26,006 bases of DNA, taken from the NCBI GenBank assembly GCA_030655595.1, contig JAUSNQ010000071.1, positions 1-26,006 of the forward strand. The letters are read 5' to 3'. Under the pieces are notes generated by a model. It did not search any database, had not been told where the DNA came from, and worked only from the letters and a program-made list of their open reading frames with translations. The stretch comes from Paludibacter sp. Its GTDB lineage: Bacteria > Bacteroidota > Bacteroidia > Bacteroidales > Paludibacteraceae. Of this stretch, positions 9,412-17,380 are shown piece after piece; within the stretch, counting starts at the first letter, position 1, and every line of letters begins with the position of its first letter. A program made the position numbers and the translations under genes.

Positions 9412-10725
9412 TTAAAGATACCCCAAAATCCCCCCGCTAATTTCCAGCAACGATATCTCACAAAGCTTCGTTAGATATTCAGCTTGCACGAGTCTTTCTT
9501 CCGCTTCGAGCAGACTGTTCTGGGCTTCACGGAGTTCTATGCCGGATAAATCACCCAGTTTGTATCGCTCAATTGCGATTTCATAATTCTCGCGGGCATG
9601 CGTCAGATTTTCCTTTTCTAAATTCGTGAGGTTCATATTGTTGAGGTATGCCATCCACAGATTGGAAAAGTCGCTTTTGAGTGAAAGCGTAAGTTCTTCT
9701 ACTGCCAACTCCTGATTGTTGATTGCAATTTGCGCATTTTTTTGTCTGCGTGTACGATTAAATCCATCAAAGATGTTGTATCCCAAACTGATGCCGTAAT
9801 TGAATCCAAGGTTATTTTGCTTTCTGTATGTTGCGTATTCGTAGTTGTTTTCACTATATCCGTAACCTGCATTCAATTTCAGATAAGGATAATTAGAACT
9901 TCTAACCGATTGTAATTCAAGCACCTTGACGTCTTTTTCCTTTTTAGCAAGCTGAAGGTAGGTATTCTGCTGAAGTGTCTGCTGCCACAAATTTGTTTTA
10001 TCCAACAGGGGGTTGAAATTGATGATAGTATCCGCAACCACAAAGACCTTTTCCACATCATCTTCGGCTATCAACTGGTGAATTTTAATTTTTGTGGCAT
10101 ATAAGACTTCGTGCTGGCGAATCAGCCGGGAGCTGTCGGTATTGAAATCGACGCGGGCTTGTTGCAAGTCTAAGCGCGATAGATTCCCAATGTTATAACG
10201 CGCTTCAACGATTCGCAAACGTTCTTTGGAGAGTTTTACTGCTGATTTCAGATTATTGAGCCGAATGGATTGTTGAATGAAATTATAATATTCAGCTGTC
10301 AGGTCGGCCACATAATTCTCGATGTTCATTCGTGTTCTCAACACACCCATTTCCTGCAATTCCTTCAGCTTTGAATAATTTGCCTGAATATTAAAGCCAT
10401 CAAAAACAGTCCAGTTGAGATTGACACCGGCAGAAAAATTCTGGTTCGAAACACCCGACTGGCGTATAGCAGGACTACCATCTTGTGGAAATTGTGCCGC
10501 ATTGCCTTCTGTTCCACCATAAGCAGAATTCAAATCAATTGTTGGCAGATAACCTGCATTTCCCAGCGAAGCATCATTATCTGAAATTTTTTGTTCATTG
10601 CGCACCATTCTGAGCTGGAAATTTTGCTCTAGTCCTGTTTCAATTAACTGTTTCAGATTGATTATATCTTCGGCATATGAAAAGTTAGCAGATATAATCA
10701 GCAATATGAATAATATTCGTTTCAT
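9412..10725 (-). CDS. TolC-family outer-membrane efflux protein
   Basis: This 437-residue protein is the outer-membrane channel of a tripartite efflux system. A signal peptide covers residues 1-18 (cleavage near SYA-ED). The two internal outer-membrane-efflux repeats are recognisable by matching signatures: RYNIGNLSRLDLQQAR at 176-191 and RYKLGDLSGIELREAQ at 387-402. Predicted beta segments at about 98-112 and 300-318 both contain the FDGFN motif expected of the strands facing the outer membrane. Its ATG overlaps the pump gene's TGA as ATGA, implying translational coupling. It is the last gene of the efflux operon. There is no lipoprotein cysteine, so it is of the TolC rather than the OprM lipoprotein type. 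Confidence 0.94.
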   Translation of the reverse strand: MKRILFILLIISANFSYAEDIINLKQLIETGLEQNFQLRMVRNEQKISDNDASLGNAGYLPTIDLNSAYGGTEGNAAQFPQDGSPAIRQSGVSNQNFSAGVNLNWTVFDGFNIQANYSKLKELQEMGVLRTRMNIENYVADLTAEYYNFIQQSIRLNNLKSAVKLSKERLRIVEARYNIGNLSRLDLQQARVDFNTDSSRLIRQHEVLYATKIKIHQLIAEDDVEKVFVVADTIINFNPLLDKTNLWQQTLQQNTYLQLAKKEKDVKVLELQSVRSSNYPYLKLNAGYGYSENNYEYATYRKQNNLGFNYGISLGYNIFDGFNRTRRQKNAQIAINNQELAVEELTLSLKSDFSNLWMAYLNNMNLTNLEKENLTHARENYEIAIERYKLGDLSGIELREAQNSLLEAEERLVQAEYLTKLCEISLLEISGGILGYL

Positions 10726-13700
10726 TTTTGTAATGTTTTCGACCGATTGGTTGATACGTACAGGTACATAGCAGGAACAATGAACAAAGTTAAAAATGTG
10801 GATACCAGAATCCCTCCTACCACCGCCACACCCATCGCAATGCGTCCATTGGCGCCTTCTCCTGATGCCAGAGCTAGTGGCAATAGACCCAAAACCGTAG
10901 AGAAACTGGTCATGAGGATAGGGCGTAAACGTTGAAGCGCTGCGCCCGAAACCGCATCTTCTTTGCTAATACCGGCTGCCTGCCTTTGATTTGCAAATTC
11001 CACAATCAAAATTCCGTTTTTAGCTACCAATCCAATGAGCATAATCAAGCCAATCTGACTGAATATATTCATGGTAATACCGAATATTGACATAAATATC
11101 AATGCACCCGCCAATGCCAAGGGCACGGTAAACATGATTACAAAAGGATCTTTAAAACTTTCAAATTGTGCTGAAAGAACCAAATAAATCAGAATCAATG
11201 CTAGTACAAAAGCAAACATCAGACTCGAGGAACTTTCTCTAAAATCCTTCGAATCGCCTGCCAAAGCCGTTCTGAATGTTTCATCCAACACTTCCTTTGC
11301 AATCAAATCCATTTCGTCCAAGGCATCTCCCAATGTTACACCGGGAGCCAGTCCTGCCGATATGGTTGCCGAACTGAAACGGTTGTAGCGGTACAATTGC
11401 GGCGGAGCAACTGTTTCCTCAAGTTCGACCAAATTATCCAATTGAATCATTTGTCCATCCCTGTTTTTGAGATAGATGGTTTTCAGGTCGAGTGGCGTAT
11501 TGCGCTGCTGACGATTAATCTCGCCCAGAATCTGGTATTGCTTGCCATTCATATAAAAATAACCCATGCGCTGACCGCTGAGTGCATACTGCAAAGTCTG
11601 ACCGATATCGCGGGTACTAACGCCCAACAGGGTTGCTTTATCGCGGTCAATATTAATTCTGGTTTCGGGCATTGTAAACTTCAAATTCACATCTGCCATC
11701 TGAAATTTGGGATTTTCATTCACTTTTTCAAGGAATAACGGGATATACTCTTCAAGCTTTTTTATCGTAGGAGATTGAAGCACATATTGAACCGGCATGG
11801 AAGTTCTTCTTCCTCCGAATGTGGATTGTTGTTGTACAAAAGCACGGGCTTCGCTTTCTTTTCTCACGGCTTTTGATAATTCGTCCGCTATCTCAGACTG
11901 CGAACGAAGTCGTTTATCAATATCAGGTAAAAGGATACGCACCATCCCAAAAGTGCTTCTTGAAATAGAGATATTTGATTCTCTTTCAGGAGCTACGCTA
12001 TCCACAATCTGAGATATCTTTTCGGTATAATCCCGCACAAATTCGTAGGTAGCGCCTTCGGGAGCAGAAGTACGCACAGTTATCTGCGAACGGTCTTCCA
12101 TGGGTGCCATTTCATCCGGAATAACGATCCACAAAGAAACAATGAGCACAAAAGCCCCTCCGATGATAAGCAAAGCCAACCATTTATACCTCAAAAAATA
12201 GTTCAATGAATTTTCATACAGGCGATTCATGCCGACAAAGAATGGTTCTGTCTTGTTGTAGAGCCAATTATGCTTTTCCCTTCTTTTCAATAATTTTGAA
12301 GAAAGCATGGGCGTAAATGTCAGAGCAACAAAAGAAGAAATAATAACCGCGCCCGACACCACGATGCTGAACTCTCGGAAGAGTCTTCCTGTAATTCCTT
12401 CGAGGAATACAATAGGAAAAAACACTGAAACCAAGGTGATGGTTGTAGAAATTACGGCAAAGAAAATTTCCTTTGAACCCTCTATGCCCGCATGAACCGG
12501 AGTCATCCCTCGTTCAATTTTCTGATAGATATTTTCAGTCACCACAATGGCATCATCGACCACCAATCCTACAGCAAGCACGATTGCCAACATCGACAAG
12601 ACATTGATGGAGAAACCCGCCAAGTACATGATAAAAAAAGCTCCGATGAGAGAAACCGGAATAACTACGACGGGGATAAGCGTCACACGCCAGTCGCGTA
12701 AAAACATGAAAATGATTACGATAACTAGGATAAAAGCGATGAAGATGGTGTTGTTAACCTCCTTGATTGAAGCGCGGATGAAGCGGGTATTATCAAACAC
12801 GATTTCGGCTTGTACATCTTCAGGCAAATCCTTTTTCATCATCTCCACTCTTTTTTGAACTTCATCCGAAATATCAATCTGATTCGCTCCTGGTTGAGTA
12901 ATTATAATTGCACTCACCATCGGTATACCATTCATTCGGAGGATGTTTTTGCGATTTTCTGCGTCAAGCTCAGCCTTACCGATATCACTGAACCGCACGA
13001 TTCTGAAATTATCTTCTTTGATGATGAGGTTGTTAAATTCCTCAGGAGTTTCCATCAATCCCAAAGTGCGGAGTGTCATTTCAATTTTATCACCTTCAAT
13101 ACTACCCGAAGGCAATTCCACATTTTCGCGGTCAATTGCATTTTTGACATCCATGGGTGTGATGTCGTAGGCAGCCATCTTTACAGGATCAAGCCACAAG
13201 CGCATCGAATATCGGTTTTCTCCCCAGATTTCAACAGCACTCACATTTTGAATAGTTTGCAGTTGCTCTTTGACCGTTAATTCAGTAATCTCTGTCAGTT
13301 CTAGCAAAGAACGTTGCTCACTCCTGATAGTTATCTGAATAATAGGGTTTGCATCAGCATCAGCTTTTGAAACAGTAGGAGGATCGCAGTCGCGCGGTAG
13401 GTAATGCTGAGCACGCGACACTTTGTCGCGCACATCATTGGCAGCGGTTTCTAAATCTACGCTTAATTCAAATTCTACCGTAATACTGCTTGATCCTTGT
13501 CGGCTTCGACTCGACAAAGAACGAATCCCCGGAATACCATTGATGTTTTGTTCCAGAGGTTCTGTAATTTGCTTTTCAATTATTTCAGCGTTAGCACCGG
13601 GATAACTCACATATACATTGATAATTGGATTATCCACGTTCGGGTACTCCCTTACTCCCATGTAAGTATACCCGATTACCCCCATCAAGAGGATAACGAG

Positions 13701-13754
13701 CACGATTACAGTGGCAAGAACTGGTCTGCGTATGCTTAATTCTGAGAGATTCAT
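10722..13754 (-). CDS. RND efflux transporter permease (AcrB/HAE1 family)
   Basis: This is a 1010-residue inner-membrane proton-driven pump of the hydrophobe/amphiphile efflux type, normally trimeric. The architecture is complete: TM1 at about 10-30, a large periplasmic loop, a TM2-6 bundle (about 335-480), TM7 near 525-545, a second periplasmic loop, and TM8-12 in the last 170 residues. The proton-relay residues are present: the aspartate pair D400-D401 in GLVVDDAIVV and K912 in GLVAKNGILIVEF, with RLRPILMTS following. The substrate range cannot be read from sequence. The start ATG shares one base with the adaptor's TAA (TAATG), and the stop overlaps the TolC-like gene, so all three are translated as a unit. 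Confidence 0.97.
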   Translation of the reverse strand: MNLSELSIRRPVLATVIVLVILLMGVIGYTYMGVREYPNVDNPIINVYVSYPGANAEIIEKQITEPLEQNINGIPGIRSLSSRSRQGSSSITVEFELSVDLETAANDVRDKVSRAQHYLPRDCDPPTVSKADADANPIIQITIRSEQRSLLELTEITELTVKEQLQTIQNVSAVEIWGENRYSMRLWLDPVKMAAYDITPMDVKNAIDRENVELPSGSIEGDKIEMTLRTLGLMETPEEFNNLIIKEDNFRIVRFSDIGKAELDAENRKNILRMNGIPMVSAIIITQPGANQIDISDEVQKRVEMMKKDLPEDVQAEIVFDNTRFIRASIKEVNNTIFIAFILVIVIIFMFLRDWRVTLIPVVVIPVSLIGAFFIMYLAGFSINVLSMLAIVLAVGLVVDDAIVVTENIYQKIERGMTPVHAGIEGSKEIFFAVISTTITLVSVFFPIVFLEGITGRLFREFSIVVSGAVIISSFVALTFTPMLSSKLLKRREKHNWLYNKTEPFFVGMNRLYENSLNYFLRYKWLALLIIGGAFVLIVSLWIVIPDEMAPMEDRSQITVRTSAPEGATYEFVRDYTEKISQIVDSVAPERESNISISRSTFGMVRILLPDIDKRLRSQSEIADELSKAVRKESEARAFVQQQSTFGGRRTSMPVQYVLQSPTIKKLEEYIPLFLEKVNENPKFQMADVNLKFTMPETRINIDRDKATLLGVSTRDIGQTLQYALSGQRMGYFYMNGKQYQILGEINRQQRNTPLDLKTIYLKNRDGQMIQLDNLVELEETVAPPQLYRYNRFSSATISAGLAPGVTLGDALDEMDLIAKEVLDETFRTALAGDSKDFRESSSSLMFAFVLALILIYLVLSAQFESFKDPFVIMFTVPLALAGALIFMSIFGITMNIFSQIGLIMLIGLVAKNGILIVEFANQRQAAGISKEDAVSGAALQRLRPILMTSFSTVLGLLPLALASGEGANGRIAMGVAVVGGILVSTFLTLFIVPAMYLYVSTNRSKTLQK

Positions 13755-14845
13755 TAGTTTTCTAAAATTTTATCAATGATTACCTGGCTTCCATCCCGAA
13801 GCTGCATAACACCCGTCACCAGCAAGGTATCACCGACTTCGAGACCTTGTGTTATCTGAACAGATGAAGCTGTACGTAATCCTTTGATCAATTCAACTTG
13901 TTTTGCTCGTCCATTTTTATAAATGTAAGCAATGTCCCTTCCCATTTCAGCAATAGTAGTAATGCTTGGAATCACGAGGGCATCATCAATTTCCCGCAAA
14001 ATAATTTCAATAGAAGCAGAGTGCCCCGGTTTGAGTTTTCCGGAAGGATTGGCATACAGTGCACGTGCTTTCAATGAAAGCGTCTTTTCGTCTAAAGTAG
14101 TTTCCACTGCATACACCCTTGCCTGATAAATCTGCTGATCTCCTTCAATAGTAAAACGGATGATAGTACCTGATTTGATGTTGTTTGCATGCCGTTCGTT
14201 CACCGAAAATTCAATTTTCAGCGGTGAAATTTTGGTGAGACGCGCCACCGCAGTTCCAGTAGAAGCAAAAGCCCCTTCGCTCACCCATCTCAACCCGACT
14301 ATGCCATCGAACGGAGCACGTAATTCAGTTTGATGAATACGTGCCTTCACCAATTCAATATCCGCCAACAATTTGTCGAGGTCGGTAGATACTGCCTGAT
14401 AAGCCTCCTGACTCACGGCATCTTTATCTAACAATGTTCTTTGCCGGCTCACCCGTTCCCGTGCTAAAGGAATCTGCGCTTCAAGCTTTTTCAACTCAGC
14501 CAGCAAGGGTTGATCATTGACCTTGGCAAGGAGCGTTCCCCTTTTAACAAAAGTTCCTTCTCTGAAAAAAATATCGGTTATCTTGCCTGATGTTTCAAAA
14601 GATAGATCCACCTCTTCATCCGGCAATAACTGTCCCTTTGTGCGAAATATATCCGTTAGTTTTTGATGTGTTAGCACCTTTGCATTCACATGTAGTTGTT
14701 GGCGATTTTGTTGTTTTGGCATTTCGGATTTTATCTCTGCCGGTTTTTCATTGGCTCCCTGTTTGATTATCTTCGGTAAAAAGATGATACCAAGGAGAAC
14801 TATCCCAAGCAATGAAAAAAGGAGTATTTTTGATTTTTTTGTCAT
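13754..14845 (-). CDS. RND efflux periplasmic adaptor (membrane fusion protein, AcrA/MexA family)
   Basis: This 363-residue protein bridges the RND pump and the outer-membrane channel. An uncleaved-type membrane anchor lies at residues 7-24. The two halves of the lipoyl (biotinyl) domain are at about 80-110 (DLSFETSGKITDIFF, KVNDQPL) and 174-205 (LRAPFDGIVG), flanking an alpha-helical hairpin at about 113-172. The beta-barrel domain starts near 207 (LKIEFSVNERHA), and a membrane-proximal domain follows (about 290-360). It is the first gene of the three-gene operon. No TetR-, AraC- or two-component-type regulator lies beside the operon in this window, so control must come from elsewhere. Confidence 0.95.
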   Translation of the reverse strand: MTKKSKILLFSLLGIVLLGIIFLPKIIKQGANEKPAEIKSEMPKQQNRQQLHVNAKVLTHQKLTDIFRTKGQLLPDEEVDLSFETSGKITDIFFREGTFVKRGTLLAKVNDQPLLAELKKLEAQIPLARERVSRQRTLLDKDAVSQEAYQAVSTDLDKLLADIELVKARIHQTELRAPFDGIVGLRWVSEGAFASTGTAVARLTKISPLKIEFSVNERHANNIKSGTIIRFTIEGDQQIYQARVYAVETTLDEKTLSLKARALYANPSGKLKPGHSASIEIILREIDDALVIPSITTIAEMGRDIAYIYKNGRAKQVELIKGLRTASSVQITQGLEVGDTLLVTGVMQLRDGSQVIIDKILEN

Positions 14846-15089
14846 AATAAAATTGTAATATCAGATGTTGAAGACCTGAGAGATTTTCGAGGTTGCTAAA
14901 TTACAGAAAGTTTTTATAAATATTAATTTGTTTTCAACAATACTGTATTTTTAATCATTTTTTAAGAAGTTATTTCAGGCAAATCGCTTACTTTTGCGAG
15001 GTATGAAACAAACATCTAAAAGATTCACATCCAAGGTAATGTAATCTTCACATGCGAGTTCTATATGACCATTAAAATATTATTATCGT
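14846..15089. promoter_or_regulatory. Divergent intergenic region between the efflux operon and the radical SAM gene
   Basis: This AT-rich 244-base spacer serves both strands. On the plus strand TACTTTTG at 14989-14996 matches the -7 consensus, with no clear -33 TTG; transcription would begin near 15003 and give a leader of about 87 bases. That leader contains an inverted repeat: AAGATT then C then ACAT (15020-15030) pairs with ATGT then AATCTT (15039-15048) around an 8-base loop. It overlaps a 13-codon reading frame (15003-15044). No full-consensus promoter was found for the efflux operon; TAATTTAG on the minus strand, about 60 bases before its ATG, is a one-mismatch candidate. Confidence 0.45.
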
Positions 15090-16355
15090 ATGAAAGATGT
15101 CATTCTCGAAAAACTCCAGATTCTTGCTGAATCGGCCAAGTACGATGTTTCGTGCGCCTCGAGCGGCACTACGCGCAAAAAAACTGCGGGTGGCATAGGG
15201 AGCACTTCGGGTTGGGGCATCTGTCATAGTTTTACGGAAGACGGACGGTGTGTGTCGCTGTTGAAAATCATGCTGACCAATTATTGCGTATACGACTGCG
15301 CCTACTGCATCAACCGCCGCAGCAACGATTTACGGAGGGCTACATTTTCAGTGGAAGAATTGGTTGAACTCACCATCGAATTCTATCGCCGCAATTACAT
15401 TGAAGGACTTTTCCTGAGTTCGGGCGTCATTAACACGCCTGATTACACCATGGAGAGGATGGTGCGGGTGATTAAAGAGCTTCGTCAGATCCATAGATTC
15501 AACGGCTATATTCATATGAAAAGTATTCCGGGTGCCAGTCAGCAACTCGTACACGAAGCTGGACTGTATGCCGACCGCCTGAGTGTGAACATTGAAATCC
15601 CGACGGAGAAAAACCTGAAATTGCTTGCTCCGGAGAAAAATCACGAAAGTGTTTTTAAACCGATGCTGTTTATTCAGCAAGGCATGCTCGAAAATGCTGA
15701 AGAAAAGAAAAAGTCGCGTAATGTACCTCGCTTCGTCCCTGCCGGACAAAGTACACAGATGATTATCGGGGCAACGGATGAAAGCGACAAGCAAATTCTC
15801 AAAACATCAGACTTTCTGTATAATCAACCGGGAATGAAACGGGTCTATTACTCTGGTTTTATTCCTGTAAACAGCTATGATAAAAGGCTGCCGGCTCTAA
15901 CACAACCGCCGCTGGTCCGTGAAAACCGGCTGTATCAGGCCGACTGGCTGCTTCGTTTTTATGAGTTTAAAGTCGATGAAATTGTGGACGATCAATTTCC
16001 AAATCTGGAGTTAGAGATTGATCCGAAACTCTCATGGGCATTACGCCATCCTGAATTCTTTCCGGTGGATATCAACAAAGCGGATTACAATGCAATCCTT
16101 CGTGTACCGGGAATAGGCGTAAAATCGGCAAAACTGATTGTCGTGTCCCGCAGGTATACGAAATTAAACTCCGGAGATCTCAAGAAAATCGGCATTGTGA
16201 TGAAGAAAGCACAGTTTTTCATCACCTGCAATGAATTAACAATGCATACCGTTAGCGATACGTCACCGGAATATGTGCGGAACATCCTTACCACAAAGAA
16301 ACGAGATAAGAAAAAACCGGATCTTCAGCAAATGACTTTAGTTTTTCCTGAATAA
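15090..16355 (+). CDS. Putative DNA modification/repair radical SAM protein with helix-hairpin-helix domain
   Basis: This 421-residue protein belongs, by recall, to the radical SAM group annotated as putative DNA modification/repair proteins and found beside or fused to uracil-DNA-glycosylase-like or DUF4130 proteins. The [4Fe-4S]/SAM motif is C66-x3-C70-x2-C73 (NYCVYDCAYC). Three more N-terminal cysteines (C22, C45, C54) lie in a glycine/serine-rich segment before it and could bind a second cluster or take part in catalysis. A helix-hairpin-helix DNA-binding motif is at about 333-358 (ILRVPGIGVKSAKLIVVSRR), as in DNA repair enzymes. The C-terminus, QQMTLVFPE, resembles a beta-sliding-clamp-binding peptide. 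The DUF4130 partner starts 8 bases after the stop. The reaction is unknown; radical chemistry on a DNA lesion is an inference from these domains. Confidence 0.9.
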   Translation: MKDVILEKLQILAESAKYDVSCASSGTTRKKTAGGIGSTSGWGICHSFTEDGRCVSLLKIMLTNYCVYDCAYCINRRSNDLRRATFSVEELVELTIEFYRRNYIEGLFLSSGVINTPDYTMERMVRVIKELRQIHRFNGYIHMKSIPGASQQLVHEAGLYADRLSVNIEIPTEKNLKLLAPEKNHESVFKPMLFIQQGMLENAEEKKKSRNVPRFVPAGQSTQMIIGATDESDKQILKTSDFLYNQPGMKRVYYSGFIPVNSYDKRLPALTQPPLVRENRLYQADWLLRFYEFKVDEIVDDQFPNLELEIDPKLSWALRHPEFFPVDINKADYNAILRVPGIGVKSAKLIVVSRRYTKLNSGDLKKIGIVMKKAQFFITCNELTMHTVSDTSPEYVRNILTTKKRDKKKPDLQQMTLVFPE

Positions 16356-16363
16356 GATTGCTT

Positions 16364-17122
16364 ATGATAATTTTTCATTACGATAAAACTTTTGAGGGAT
16401 TGCTCACAGCAGTCTTTGATGCTTACAACCGCAAAACTTTTCCCGATAAGTTAATGGGGCAAGAGGAAGTTGAACCGTTATTCGTGAACGAAAGCTTTGC
16501 TGTCATTACCGATGATGAAAAATCGGGCCGTGTCTGGAAATCGCTTGAAAAGAAGGTCGCAAAGACTACCCTGAATATGATTTCTTACGTCTGGCTTTCA
16601 GAACTTCCCGGAAGTGATGAGCTGATATTCAGGTATATTCGGAAAACTTTCGACAGCAAAACATCCATTGAGCTAAATTTTGCCGATACTGATGTCTTGC
16701 AGTTGCGTAATACTGCTCAGAAAGTGAACAAGGATAGCCTGCGAATCATTCAATTCGTACGTTTTCAAAAAACCGCCGATGGTGTATTCTTTGCTCCGGT
16801 TGCTCCCGATCACAATGCCTTACCCCTCACCTTGTTTCACTTCAAAGATCGTTTTGCCGATCAGAAATGGATCATCTATGATACCAAGCGCAACTATGGC
16901 TACTTTTACGATTTGAAGCATGTCACCGAGATGACACTCGACAATACCGATTTATTTCCTGAAGGCAAAATCGACCTTGCACTTTTGGATAACGACGAAA
17001 AAATGTTCCAAAAAATGTGGAAAGTATACTTCAAATCAATTACCATCAAAGAACGAATCAACTTAAAACTTCACCGACAGCATTTGCCAAAAAGATATTG
17101 GAAATACCTGACGGAAAAATAA
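16364..17122 (+). CDS. DUF4130-type DNA metabolism protein paired with the radical SAM protein
   Basis: I recognise this 252-residue protein as the usual partner of the preceding radical SAM protein (probable DNA metabolism protein, DUF4130). The C-terminal family block is KLHRQHLPKRYWKYLTEK, with H, P, R, Y and W of the QHLPKRYWK core present. A DxK-type segment, YDTKRNYGYFYDL, lies in the middle. No signal peptide or membrane segment is seen, so it is cytoplasmic. The frame can be extended to a TTG at 16358, but the ATG at 16364 (MIIFHYDKTFEG) matches how this family usually starts and is preferred. In other bacteria the family is fused to a uracil-DNA-glycosylase-like domain; here no such domain is visible. 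Its biochemical function is not established. Confidence 0.85.
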   Translation: MIIFHYDKTFEGLLTAVFDAYNRKTFPDKLMGQEEVEPLFVNESFAVITDDEKSGRVWKSLEKKVAKTTLNMISYVWLSELPGSDELIFRYIRKTFDSKTSIELNFADTDVLQLRNTAQKVNKDSLRIIQFVRFQKTADGVFFAPVAPDHNALPLTLFHFKDRFADQKWIIYDTKRNYGYFYDLKHVTEMTLDNTDLFPEGKIDLALLDNDEKMFQKMWKVYFKSITIKERINLKLHRQHLPKRYWKYLTEK

Positions 17123-17143
17123 GAATAATCAGGAAAAGCGAGC

Positions 17144-17239
17144 CTAATGTGTACATGAAATAATTGTCTGTATTTCAAAAATATTTTTTTCACTAGGTGT
17201 TGATTCATCAAACTAATGTGAACATATGTGACTAATGTG
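17144..17239. repeat. Three CTAATGTG repeats upstream of purH
   Basis: CTAATGTG occurs at 17144-17151, 17213-17220 and 17232-17239. The first two extend to a 13-base unit, CTAATGTG[T/A]ACAT. A related CATATGTG lies at 17223-17230, so the last two copies and it form a compact cluster. The cluster is about 85 bases upstream of the purH -33 element, so it could be an operator, but a dispersed intergenic repeat is just as possible. Confidence 0.55.
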
Positions 17240-17322
17240 GTTTAAGAGGTTTATGCATTTAAAGATTAACTGAAAAATTATATTTTTATGACATTTAAGG
17301 CTAAATCTTCTCTTTTTTCTTG

Positions 17323-17353
17323 TTGAAAAACTCACACTTTTTTCGTAGCTTTG
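17323..17353 (+). promoter_or_regulatory. purH (and probably mre operon) promoter
   Basis: TTG (17323-17325), 20 bases, then TAGCTTTG (17346-17353) is a full match to the Bacteroidetes -33/-7 promoter pattern. Transcription would begin near 17360, leaving a leader of about 20 bases before the ATG at 17381. This is the best-formed promoter in the window. Confidence 0.75.
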
Positions 17354-17380
17354 CGCACTTAATAATAGAATTAAGAGAAA

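Noticed and set aside
12810..13280. Open frame of 156 codons on the plus strand
   Set aside because: It is antisense to the RND pump and has no recognisable domain or start context.
15348..15794. Open frame of 148 codons on the minus strand
   Set aside because: It is antisense to the radical SAM gene and looks like a shadow of that gene's codons.
16358..16363. TTG start for the DUF4130 gene
   Set aside because: It adds only two residues, and an ATG follows immediately at 16364 at the family's usual start.
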